Assembly (NCBI GenBank): GCA_008729055.1
Contig: SDUX01000002.1
Coordinates: forward strand, 248,001-312,000
Length of the DNA: 64,000 bases
Reading direction: 5' to 3'
Origin: Pyropia haitanensis
Lineage: Eukaryota; Rhodophyta; Bangiophyceae; Bangiales; Bangiaceae
Of this stretch, positions 41,962-51,837 are shown one piece after another; the first letter of the stretch is position 1; each line of letters begins with the position of its first letter. The position numbers and the translations under genes are program-made. The notes beneath the pieces are model-generated. The model saw nothing but the letters and a program-made list of their open reading frames with translations, was not told the DNA's origin and did not search any database.

Positions 41962-42732
41962 CTATCTGGATGTCATCCGCGCCAGCGTGAATGCAACTAA
42001 GTCCAGCCCCACAGCTGCCGCTGTGATCACCGCGATGATGCCCACCGGCAGTGCCTTGTTCGCCAGTTCGTCATACAGGAGCGGGTAGCAGCCGAGTGGG
42101 TTCACCCCCCCTTCTTCGCACGTAGCACAGCGGGTGCGGTCGCAACGCCCACTGCTGCCGCCCCCGGCCGCGTCGGGACAGCCTTCACACTCGCCGCGGT
42201 CAAAGCCGCGGCACTTGAGTTCCGCCTCCACCCCGCACACCGTCCCCGGACTCTTCTCCACCGAACGGGTCCACGCATCGACAAAGAGGGTCCGAGTCGC
42301 CGGCCTCCCTACCCCCCCGGTAGCCAGCTGCAGCATCACGACACCAGTGAAGATGGTTACTGCCCACAAGAGTACGAGCACAAGAATGTAGCCTATGGTG
42401 AGACCAACGCGGCAGGTGCCACGTCGGCTGGCGGCTGCGCCAACGAGAGGAAGAAGCACCATGATAACGCCGGCACAGATGGCAGACATGGACAGATACA
42501 AGCTAGCGACTGCAATAGATGAGCCAAACGAGAGGCGGTTATAGGCAGAGGCGCTCTGCGCCACCACCGCCCATGTGCCGACTGCAATCGTCGCAATGCC
42601 GGCTAATCCAACCGCCACAGCTGTGGCAGTATGGACGGCGCCAAGGCGGACGGCAGTGGGGGTAGCGGTGGGTGCGTCCGGGCCTATCTGGTACTCGGAA
42701 TCATCGTCAGCACCAATACCGCATGCCTTCAT
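41962..42732 (-). CDS. tetraspanin-like four-helix membrane protein, copy 2
   Basis: The 256-residue protein (first ATG at 42732) has the same plan as the protein at 15950-16726. There is a short acidic N-terminus, four hydrophobic segments and a large loop with eight Cys before the last helix. The loop begins CGVEAELKCRGF, matching the REFRCRGF of copy 1, and ends GCYPLL versus GCYDEL. The canonical tetraspanin CCG is again replaced by CRG, so this is a lineage-type loop and not a chance loss. Both copies are near 257 residues with similar spacing. Sequence identity outside the loop and helices is low, so the duplication is old. Function is inferred only by analogy to tetraspanins. Confidence 0.72.
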   Translation of the reverse strand: MKACGIGADDDSEYQIGPDAPTATPTAVRLGAVHTATAVAVGLAGIATIAVGTWAVVAQSASAYNRLSFGSSIAVASLYLSMSAICAGVIMVLLPLVGAAASRRGTCRVGLTIGYILVLVLLWAVTIFTGVVMLQLATGGVGRPATRTLFVDAWTRSVEKSPGTVCGVEAELKCRGFDRGECEGCPDAAGGGSSGRCDRTRCATCEEGGVNPLGCYPLLYDELANKALPVGIIAVITAAAVGLDLVAFTLARMTSR

Positions 42733-43926
42733 CACCACTCACCGGGAGTGGAGTAGAGGGTGCCAGGACCACCCAAGGGGGGGAGTTGGAAAGAGAGGGT
42801 GCAGGGTGAGAGAGGCGCCAACGCTGCGACAGATGGAAGAACAAATGATGAACGAGGCAGTTGCAGCACGTTGGAGCGTTGGCAGCAAAGGAGGGTGGTG
42901 CACAACGGCGTGGCACGAAGCGGAGGGTGTGAAAGCCTGCAGAGGCCAGAGCACACAACAGCTCCGGCCACTGGTGATAGGCTGAATCGAAGCAGCCCCC
43001 ACTGTGACTTGCCAGGGTGGCGAGTTTGCCGGGAAGCGACAAACGGGCGGCCCGCAGAAAAACAATCTTGGGGGAGGGTACGCACGCTTGTCGTGGACGG
43101 CTGCGCTTGGCCCTCGGGTGGGACTGCGGAAACAGCCAAAGCACACCAGCCGTGCACGGGGGGGAGGCTCGGGCATGTTCGAGCGCTCCGAGTCAGGCCT
43201 CGCTCGATCTACCTCACCTGTTGAATGGCTGCCGCCACTTCAACGTGAGCAGCGATGATGGACCTGGCGAGGAGCGCGAGAGGTCGGGTATGGGGTGGCT
43301 CTGCACACAGCTCAACGGTGCCTTCCACGCGCGGCACGGCACGTGGCGGGTGGAAGGGCTCACCGGGGCACAGGGGGTCGGTCCACTCAGAGCGGGCCTC
43401 TGTATCCAGTGAGTTTCTCGAACGAGATTTTTCGACCTCGCTGAGGTTGCATGGCTGCTGATTGGTCAGCTCTATTCCTGATGCCCCGACCACAACCAAG
43501 GCGGAGCTGCCACTCAGGAGACCCTCTACGTCAGCGCCGTGGGAAGCCGGACGCCAGATGCCGATCTATCTTACAGCACCTGCTAAAGATGGGCTGTCTC
43601 GAATCTTCGACAGGCAGATATGGACGTCAGATGGCGTTGCGGTGGGACCGCGAATTGAGGGAACACAGCCTGTGCTATTGCCCCCCTACTTCTGCGTCAT
43701 GCATCCTACGAATTGGCAGCCCAGTCGGCTGTGGGCCTGGACCTGCTTGTGGTTGCCGCATCCCGAGTCACATTGCCTCTGGGTTGCAGCCCCTGCCAGC
43801 TGGGACTACAATACCAATGGAAGCAAAGCGCGCACGTATATGGCACTTACAGAGCAACGATATACTGAAAGAGCAAGCACCCAAGTCATAGCTCGATGAG
43901 AATAGTCAAGACCCCGCCACCCCCAC
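42733..43926. other. gene-free region of moderate GC
   Basis: Short frames occur on both strands but none has a domain or convincing composition. GC content is clearly lower than in the gene blocks. Confidence 0.35.
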
Positions 43927-45204
43927 TCAATGGACTGTAGCCTTGGCCGGGCACGGCACGTGGCGGCAAGCCTTGACCAGCTGGGTCTTGGGGCACGTCG
44001 TCTTGATAGCGAGCTTGACCCGGCGGACGCAGCCCTTCACCGGCGCGGCCGTCGGCGCCACCGTCGCGACAGGGAAGAAGGCGTGCACCGCGCCGCAGCC
44101 AAACACCTGCTTCTCCTGGTACTGGATGCACGGCACCTGGATCACCACAGTCTTGGCAGCGTCACACACCTTGCACACGCTCGGTGCGCGGACCACGACA
44201 GTGGACGCGGGGGTGGCCGACACCGCGGGCGAGGCCGTGGCCACTACTACCACGGGCGTCGGGGAGGCAGACGCACGCGCGGGCGCGCCGGTCGGCGCCG
44301 CCGTAGCCGCCGTGCAGTTGAGGCGCCCGTTGGCGCACGGACACAGTACGCCGTTGCGCACCGCCGGCACGCACGCGGTCGGGCGCGGGGACGACACCGC
44401 CGTCGGCGTCGCTGTGGCCGCCGCGCAGTTGAGGCGCCCGTTAGCACACGGGCACAGCACGCCGTTGCGCACCGCGGGGACGCACGCCGTCGGGCGTGGG
44501 GCGGCGGTCTTGGTCGCGGCGGGCGCCTTGCCGCTGCCAGCCCCCACCACGTCCACCGTGTCCACGTCCACGCCCGCCGCGCCAGGCGCCTTGCTCGCCG
44601 CCGCGCAGTTGAGGCGCCCGTTGGCGCACGGGCACAGCACGCCGTTGCGCACCGCGGGGACGCACGCCGTCGGCCGGGGCGACGACGCGGCCGTCGCCGC
44701 CGCCGTGGCCGCCGCGCAGTTGAGGCGGCCGTTGGCGCACGGGCACGTCACCCCGTTGCGCACCGCCGGCACGCACGCCGTCGGGCGGGGGGTGGTGGTG
44801 CCGACCGGCGACAGCACCGGCTTGGCCGTCGGCGAGGCCGATGCCTTCGACGCGGGCGTCGCCGACGCGGACGGCAGCACCACCACCGGCAACGCCGTGT
44901 GTGCCGCCGCCGACGGGGTGGCAGTGAGGACCACGACGGGGAGCGCCGACTGTGCGGGCAGGACGACCACCGGCAGCGCCGACTTGGCGGGCAGGAGCAC
45001 CACCGGCAGCGTCGACTCGACGGCCACCCCCTTGCCGTAGCTCGCGGCGGGCTTGTGCGGCGCGACGGGCTTCTTGTACACCAACAGGGGGTGGTGGAAG
45101 AAAGTGCGGGAGGAGCCCGCCTCGATTGTGGTGGCCGCCGTCGCCGAAGAGACGGTTGCGACGGCCACTGCCGCGGCGGCCACCACACAGGCCAGGCGCG
45201 CCAT
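43927..45204 (-). CDS. secreted protein with four near-identical Cys-containing repeats
   Basis: The 425-residue protein starts at ATG 45204 with a clear signal peptide (MARLACVVAAAAVAVATVSS). A region with five LPVV(V/L)L repeats follows, then four copies of a 24-residue unit RPTACVPAVRNGV-x-CPCANGRLNC. The four units lie at about 44716-44787, 44606-44677, 44426-44497 and 44314-44385, each 72 nt, separated by Ala/Thr/Pro-rich linkers of varying length. A distinct C-terminal domain has ten or so Cys (CKVCDAAKTVVIQVPC, then KTTCPKTQLVKACRHVPC). The unit has four Cys and may be a small disulfide-bonded fold. It is probably an extracellular matrix or cell-wall protein; no named family is recognised. 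The frame is intact. Confidence 0.8.
   Translation of the reverse strand: MARLACVVAAAAVAVATVSSATAATTIEAGSSRTFFHHPLLVYKKPVAPHKPAASYGKGVAVESTLPVVLLPAKSALPVVVLPAQSALPVVVLTATPSAAAHTALPVVVLPSASATPASKASASPTAKPVLSPVGTTTPRPTACVPAVRNGVTCPCANGRLNCAAATAAATAASSPRPTACVPAVRNGVLCPCANGRLNCAAASKAPGAAGVDVDTVDVVGAGSGKAPAATKTAAPRPTACVPAVRNGVLCPCANGRLNCAAATATPTAVSSPRPTACVPAVRNGVLCPCANGRLNCTAATAAPTGAPARASASPTPVVVVATASPAVSATPASTVVVRAPSVCKVCDAAKTVVIQVPCIQYQEKQVFGCGAVHAFFPVATVAPTAAPVKGCVRRVKLAIKTTCPKTQLVKACRHVPCPAKATVH
44314..44787 (-). repeat. four 72-bp coding repeats
   Basis: The four units are almost identical at DNA level, including synonymous positions, but the spacers differ in length and sequence. This points to recent gene conversion or unit shuffling. 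Confidence 0.85.
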
Positions 45205-46202
45205 AGCTAGGTGAAGGCGGAACAGCGGCAGCGGCGGAGGGCGCGCGTCAATGACCGGCAAGCGCCGTCGGCTGGTGGCGGTACGGGTGTGGGGCGGGTG
45301 TGAGTGTGGTGGGCGAGGGAGTGGCAGGCGGCGAACAACGGCCGCCGACGGGGTGGGCTCTTGTACCCGGCCACCGCCCGTCGGTGTCTGCTCGAGGGGC
45401 ACCCCGGGACGAGGCGGGCCCGAACGGCCTCCGCACGGCGTCACGGAAAGGGGCCAGCGCCACCACCATCCCGGTGGGCGCTGCCGTGGGGTTCCGCCAC
45501 CCACCTCACGCCCGCTGCCGCCCGGCGTCGGTGCCACCGCGTGGCCGCCACACCCACGCGACGGGGGGTTCCAGGACCCCGCCGGCGCGGCTATCCCCCC
45601 CCCCCCACCGCCGCGGCCGCGGCCGTCAAAGCCGCCTCCGTTGCGCCCAAACCGCACCACCGTGGGGTTCCCTGCTGCGTCGGCCCGGCCGCGCGGTCGC
45701 GCCGGCGGCGGCCGCCGACGCAGCGCGGCCAGACCGCCGCGGCAGCTGCGCCCGACAGGGACCGCCCGGCGCCATCGTGGGTGGCACCACCGGTGAGTCC
45801 GTCCGGCCGTGCGGTGGCGGTGGCAGTGGCCGCCGGCCACGAGCGGCCAGACGAAAGAGGATGCGTCGTCCGGGTGCCGCGGTACCAAATGGGGCGTCGC
45901 CGTCTCTGGCCGGCGCGTCCAAGGTGGCGGGCTTCCGTCGTCCAGCGGGGACCTGCACATTGTGGGCCTGGTGTCGTCACGGCAGGACCGCCATCGCGGG
46001 TCCCATTCGTCGCACTTGAATAAATTACGTGCGTGATCCAGGATTGTATGGTGACACGTGTCACCACTGGCCGTGTTGGTCGCCGACGGTGTCCAGTCCC
46101 GCTCGACGCGCGCTTCTGGACAGAGACCGCCGCAACCATCGTCCGCGGCGCACGCCTGTCTTCCCCCCCCCCCCCCCCCCCGCCTCTGCCGCCCCCCGCG
46201 CG
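45205..46202. promoter_or_regulatory. divergent promoter region, repeat protein and ISE2-like helicase
   Basis: No gene is supported. It holds an AATAAAT at 46019-46025 and a 19-base C run (46163-46181) that ends about 21 bp before ATG 46203. Confidence 0.45.
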
Positions 46203-49200
46203 ATGAGCTGGGCGTCTGCCGTCGCCCGCTCCACCGTTTGGACGGCCGCCCGTCTGGGCGGAAGGCTTCCCCCTTCTCCCCTCTGGCTTGGCCACGCCCG
46301 CCTCGCTCCCCATGGCGGCACCGCGGCGGCCGCGGCGGCAGCGGCAGCCGCGGCGCCGGCGGGCCGCCTGGCGGGCGCGCGGGCGCTCACGGGCGCGCAG
46401 GCCGCGGCGGCGGCGCGGCCCCGCCGGCCGCCACGGCCGCAGCGAGAGGCTGAACCCCCCCCTCCGTGGCGGGGTGGCGGCCCCCCGCCGCGGCGCCCCG
46501 CCCCCCCGCCGGCCGCGGCTACCGGCGCGGCGGCGCCCGCGCCCGGCCGCCGCCCCCGCCGCGGCGGCCGCCGTTCAAGCCCGCCGTCGCGGCCGGATGG
46601 GGCGGCCGCCCCTGCGAGTGGCGGCGGCAGCAGCGGTAGCAGACGCCGGCGGCGGCACGGCGGCCCGCCGGCCACCGGTGCCGCCGCGGCCGCCACCGCC
46701 GACGGCGCCGCCGAGGCGGGCGTGCCCCACTGCGCGCCGCTGGACCTGTCCGCGGCGGAGCGGGCGGAGCTGGCGCCGCTCGCCGCCGTCGCGGGCACCC
46801 CCGCGGCGGTGCCGCTGCTCCGGTCGGTACTCGACGCGGCCGACGCGGCCGCGGCGGCGGCCGCCGCGGCGGCACCGGCCGACGCTGCCGGCGCCGCCTC
46901 CCCCCGCCCGCCTGGCTTGGCCGGCCGCCCCCGGTCCGAGCGGGAGGAGGCGGCCGTGACGGCGGCGTTTCCCTACCCGCTCGACGGCTTCCAGCGCGCC
47001 GCCCTGCGGTCGCTCGTCTCGGGCCGGTCGGTGCTCGTGTCGGCGCCGACGAGCGGTGGCAAGACCGCGTGCGGCGAGATGGCCGTCTACCTCGCGCTCG
47101 CCCGCCGCCGGCGGGCGGTGTACACGACGCCGCTCAAGGCGCTGAGCAACCAAAAGGTGGCGGACTTTGGCGCCGCGTTTGGCGTCGCCCGCGTCGGCCT
47201 CCTCACCGGCGACGCGGCGTACCGCCGCGACGCGGACGTGCTGGTCATGACCACCGAGATCTACCGCAACATCCTATACCGGGACCCGGGGCTGGTCGCC
47301 AGCCTCGACGCGGTCGTCCTGGACGAGTTTCACTACATGGCCGACCCGGAGCGGGGGACGGTGTGGGAGGAGGCGGTCATCCACACGCCGCCGGCGGTGG
47401 CGACCGTCGCGCTTTCCGCGACGGTCGCCAATATCGGCGCCGTCCGCTCGTGGGTCGCCTCCATCCACGGCCGCCCGACGGACGCGGTGGTGTCCACGGT
47501 GCGGCCCGTGCCGTTGCGGTTTTCCTTTCTCGACCGCAACGGCCTGCTGCCGCTGTTTGCCCCGCCCCGCGGGGGGGGCGCCCGCCCCGACCGGCGCGGC
47601 GACGGCGGGCCGACCGGCGCGGCGGCGGCGGCGGCGGTGGCGGTCGGCCTTGGCTCCCCCCCCCCGCCGTGCACCCCCGCCTGCGGTCGGCGGCCGCCGC
47701 CGAGGCGCGTGCCGCCGCTCGCACCGCGTCCGACCGCCGGTCCTTGCGGCGCGCCTCGTGGGCGGCGGTGCTCCCGCTCCCCGCGGTCGTGGCGCGCCTG
47801 GAGCGCGCCCGCCTCCTCCCCGCCATCGTCTTTGTCTTCTCCCGCGTCGGCTGCGACGCGGCCGCCGCGGCGGTGGCGGCGGACCCCCGCTCGCGGCCAC
47901 GCCTGTCGGCCGCCGACGCGGCCGCGCTGCGGGCCCGCCTGGACGAGTGGGCGGCCGCCTACCCCGCCGCGGTGGGCGACGGCGAGCGCCTGGCGGTGGC
48001 GGCGGCGGGGGTGGCGGCGCACCACGCGGGCATGATGGGCGCGTGGAAGTCGTTTGTCGAGGCCGCCTTTGCCGACGGCCTCCTGCGGGTGGTGTTTGCG
48101 ACCGAGACGCTCGCGGCGGGCGTGAACATGCCCGCCCGCACGACGGTGCTGTCGTCACTCGCCAAGCGCGGGCGCGGGGGGGAGCTGGCGCCCCTCTCCA
48201 CCGCCGCGGCACTGCAGATGGGCGGCCGCGCGGGGCGGCGGGGGATGGACGCGGTCGGCGACGCGGTGGTACTGCGGACGCCGTTTGAGGGCGTCACCGA
48301 CGCGGCGCGCATCGTCGGTGGCGCGGTGGCGCCGCTCGAGTCGCACTTCCTCCCGACGTACGGGATGGTGCTGAACCTGCTCGCCGCGCGGAGCCTGGAC
48401 GAGGCGCGGCAGCTGGTGGAAAAGTCGTTTGGCTCGTTCCTCGCGGCGCAGGAGCGGCGTGCCGTGGCGCCATCGGCGGCGGCGGCGGCGGCGGCGGGCG
48501 CCTCTGGCACTGCGGATGATGCCAGTGCCGCCGGCGGCGGCGGCGTCGACCGTGGCGCGGCCGCGGCCGCCCGCGAGGCGGCCGCCCGCGACGACGCGGA
48601 CGTGGCGATTGAGGCCATGACGACGGTCCTTGCTGCGGCTCACCGGGTGGTGGCGGGCGTGGACGCCGACGCGCTGCGGTCGTACGTGCAGGCCACCGAG
48701 CTGGCCGAGCTGGCCGCCCGACGCGCCGCCGCCGCGGCCGCGCCTGCCACCCCCCGCCGGTCGGCCGCGGAGGCGGCGGCACTCACGGCAGCGCTGGCGA
48801 TCGCCCCGCCTGGCACGGCGGTGGCGCTCGCGCCAACGCCGCCGCCGTCGTCGCTGCACTGCCGCGACGCCGACGCGGCCGTCGGGGTGCCCGCCGACGC
48901 GCTGGCCGCCTTGCCCGCGGGCGCGTCGCTCGACGCTGCCACGGCCGCGCTCACCGCGGCGTTCCTCGAGCCCCCTCCCGCGCCCGCGCCAGCCACCGGC
49001 GGTGGTGGTGGTGGTAGTAGTGGTGGGGAGGGGGGCGAGGAGCTGGCGCTGCTCCTCGACTACACCCTCTCCAGACCTGCCTCCCTCCCCAGCGACGGCG
49101 GCCACGTCACGGTGCTGACGGCGGCGAACCGGGTGGTGGTAGCGCCCACGGCGCGCGTGTCGCGGCTGCCGCCGGGCCTCCCCCCGCTGCCCGTGGACGT

Positions 49201-50592
49201 GATCGCGCCCGCCTGGCGCAGCGCGCTGGCGGCTGGGGACGGCGCCCCGGGCGGGCCGGCGACGGCCGAGCTCGCAGAGCGCCTCCTGGCGTGGCGCCTC
49301 GCGCCCGACACCCCCCGCGCGGTGGCGGACGCGAGCGCCACCTCGCCGCCCGCCGCGGGGTGGGAGGCGGCGGCAGCGGCGGCGGCGGCGGCGGCGGCGC
49401 ACCCCCTGGCCGCCCGCCCCGACGCGGGCGCCCTCCTCCGCGCCCACGCGGCGGCGCAGGCGCTGGGGCCCGCCCTCGAAGCGGCGCTCGCCGCCCGCTC
49501 GGCGGCCGCCCGCCGCGAGCGCCGACGGGCGTCCCGTGCGCGCCGCCGTGCGCGCGGCGGCAGTGGCGACGACGGCGGCAGCGGCTCGGCGGCGGCGGGG
49601 GCGGCGGCGGCGGCCGGTCGGCCCACCCCCTGGGAGACGTTCACCGCCCTCGCCACCGTCCTCTCCGAGTACGACTACCTCACCGCCGACGCGCGGGTGA
49701 CGCCCGCGGGCCGCGCCGCCGCCGCGGCGGCGGTGGACAACGCGCTGTGGCTGGCGGTGGCGGTGGCGGCGCTGTCGGCGGCGCCGACGCTGCCGCCGCC
49801 GCCGGCGCTCGCCGCCGCCCTCGCCGCGGTCACCGCCGAAGCGGCGGACCCGGCCCCCGCCGCCGCCGCCGCCGCCGATGCGGCTGACGGCGCCGCCGCC
49901 GCCTTGGACGACGGCCCGGGCGCCTTGTCCGGGCCGGGCCTGTCGGCCGAGGCGGCGGCGGCGTTGGAGCGGCTGGCGGTCCCCGCCGCGGACCTGGCCG
50001 CCGCCCAGGCGCGGGCGGGCGTGGCGGTGCCAGTGTCCCTGTCTGCTGCCGACGCGGCGCTGGTGGAGGCGTGGGTGGGCGGCGCCGACTGGGCCGACAC
50101 CGTCGCCGCGTGCCCACCCCGCGCCGGCCGCGGCGGTGACGGTGGCGGCAGTGTCCAAGAAGGGGACGTGGTGCGGCGGCTGCGGCGGGCGGTGGACGTG
50201 TGCCGGCAGGTGGGGCGGGGGGCGGGGGGGGGGGGGGAGCGCTCCGCGCCGCCGCGCGGGCCGCGGTCGCTGCGGCCGACCGGTGGCCGGTGCGGGAGGA
50301 GGGGCCGCCGCTGGGGGAGGACGCGGGGGAGGGGGAGGGGGCGGCGGTGGGCGCCCTGACCGACGGGCTCGACGGGCTGGACGGCCTGGTTGGCCAGGAC
50401 GGGCCGGCAAGGCAAGACGGGCAGGGCTGGCAGGAGGGGCAAGACGAGCAGGGCGGGCTGGACGGGCTGGACGGGCTGGACAGGCGGGTTGGGCAAGGCG
50501 GGCTGGTCGCGGAGGACGGGGCGGCGGCGACGGCTGCGGCGGCCGAGCCGGCGAGCGCCTCGGGCTGGGCGGCCTTCTTCCGCCGCTCCTAG
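46203..50592 (+). CDS. ISE2-like (Ski2 superfamily) DExH RNA helicase, plastid type (two frame breaks)
   Basis: This large SF2 RNA helicase has about 1460 residues in the joined model. The first 250 residues are Ala/Arg/Pro-rich and could include a transit peptide. Motifs follow in order: FPYPLDGFQRAAL, Walker A SAPTSGGKT, TTPLKALSNQK, MTTEIYRN, DEFHYM (the DExH box), ALSATVAN, IVFVFSRVGCD, FATETLAAGVNMPART, and QMGGRAGRRGMD. DEFHYM with RGTVWEE is typical of the cyanobacterial and plastid ISE2 branch, which acts in organellar RNA processing. The C-terminal half has the Ski2 helical domain and ends EGDVVRRLRRAVDVCRQV then a helix with AAADRWPV. Frame breaks at the 10-base run 47656-47665 and the 14-base run 50224-50237 each need one added base. 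The tail has short Gly-Leu-Asp and Gln-Asp-Gly repeats. Confidence 0.85.
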
Positions 50593-50907
50593 GGAGACCG
50601 GTGGTGCCCCTCCCCCCCGCCCGCCCGCCGCCGACGGTGACGCGGCCGCGGCTGGCAAAGTTGCGAGGACCGAAAAAAAGAATAGAAACACACGCAATGA
50701 AGCAAGACCGCGCACCCGACGCAAGGCAGACAGACGGCCCTGTAGGCCGTGGCCGCGCCGGGGCACCCCCTATCTCCACGAGGTAACAAGGGAAGGGGGT
50801 GGCCGCCCACCCTGCGCGCGCCGGCCGCGCGGGGGATGCGGTGCGGCGCCGCTGTGGGCCGCAGTCGCACCCTCAGGGGGGGCACGGCCGAGGCGGTGGG
50901 GGCGACA

Positions 50908-50939
<32 letters not shown>

Positions 50940-51342
50940 AGCGGCAGCGGCGGCGGCTACCGCGCCGCTCGCGTGCCGCACCCGCGCAAACTCGAGCCGT
51001 GGCAGCCACCGCCGCCTGCCGTGGCCGCCCTTTCCAGGGCGGGATGGCGGCCCGACAATCCCATCGCCGTGCCCCGCCGTGCCCCGTCGTGCCCCGCCGT
51101 GCCCCACCTCGCCCCGCCCCAGCCACACCGCGGGAGATAACGCGGAGGCGGCCGCCGCCCATTCCTCAATGGGTGGCTGCCACAGGCCGCGGTGATGCCG
51201 CCCGCCAGCCACCCGAGCCGGCGGCAACCTCCTCCTCCCCCATCTTCAGGAGATGGCCGGCCCACCACCGCCGGTATTCAGCCGCTGCAGGGAGTCCATC
51301 CCCCCCCCCCCGCCCCCCTCGGCCCCTTACGCCACTCTACGA
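50593..51342. other. convergent spacer with simple repeats
   Basis: No gene is seen. It contains a (GGC)n stretch at about 50909-50955 and a 10-bp tandem repeat (GTGCCCCGCC-like, about five units, 51069-51115). Confidence 0.4.
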
Positions 51343-51837
51343 CTACCCCCGTACATAAACCTTACCGCCTACCATCTTGAGCGCCGGCCGCCCGTGGATG
51401 GTCGCCGGCCGCGCGACGGTCACGCCGCACCCGCCACACACGCCCGGCTCGGTTGTCTCGTCCACCGCGATGCGCTCTAGGTACACCTTGACGAGGGAGC
51501 CGGTGCCGCCCTTGTGGTACTTGTACAGGAGCGAGCGGCAGCCCGCGCAGTAGATGCGGACGGTGTGTTTGGGGAGGGTCTTGCGGGGGGCGGCGAGCAT
51601 CCGCACCTGCCCACCGGGAGTGCGCGTCGGGAGTGAGACGCGGGAGAAGGAGGGAGGTCGCCGCCCGGCCAACGGGGCCGCCTGCCAGAGTGGCGGCGCC
51701 AGTCGGGAAGGGGCCGCTGCCGCCGCTATGGCGGCGCCCCGGCCCGCCACCGCTGACAGCCGCAGGTGGCGCAGGCAGCCAAGAGTGGGAAACGCCGCAA
51801 AGGACAAAGGGATGGGGGTGCAGAGGCGAGTGGCCAT
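51343..51837 (-). CDS. zinc-ribbon protein, probably organelle-targeted
   Basis: The 164-residue protein has an N-terminal half rich in Arg, Leu, Ala and Pro without acidic residues, like a transit peptide. The compact C-terminal domain contains RIYCAGCRSLLYKYHKGG, then SLVKVYLERI, CGGCGV and RPALKMVGGKVYVRG. Two C-x2-C pairs about 40 residues apart form a zinc-ribbon. I recall similar domains in algal and plant plastid proteins of unknown function, but I cannot name the family safely. The frame is intact and ATG 51837 is the first Met. Confidence 0.7.
   Translation of the reverse strand: MATRLCTPIPLSFAAFPTLGCLRHLRLSAVAGRGAAIAAAAAPSRLAPPLWQAAPLAGRRPPSFSRVSLPTRTPGGQVRMLAAPRKTLPKHTVRIYCAGCRSLLYKYHKGGTGSLVKVYLERIAVDETTEPGVCGGCGVTVARPATIHGRPALKMVGGKVYVRG

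Noticed and set aside
44314..44787. Regularly spaced near-identical repeats that could suggest a CRISPR array
   Set aside because: The units code in frame for a secreted protein, are 72 bp long with variable coding spacers, and the genome is eukaryotic.
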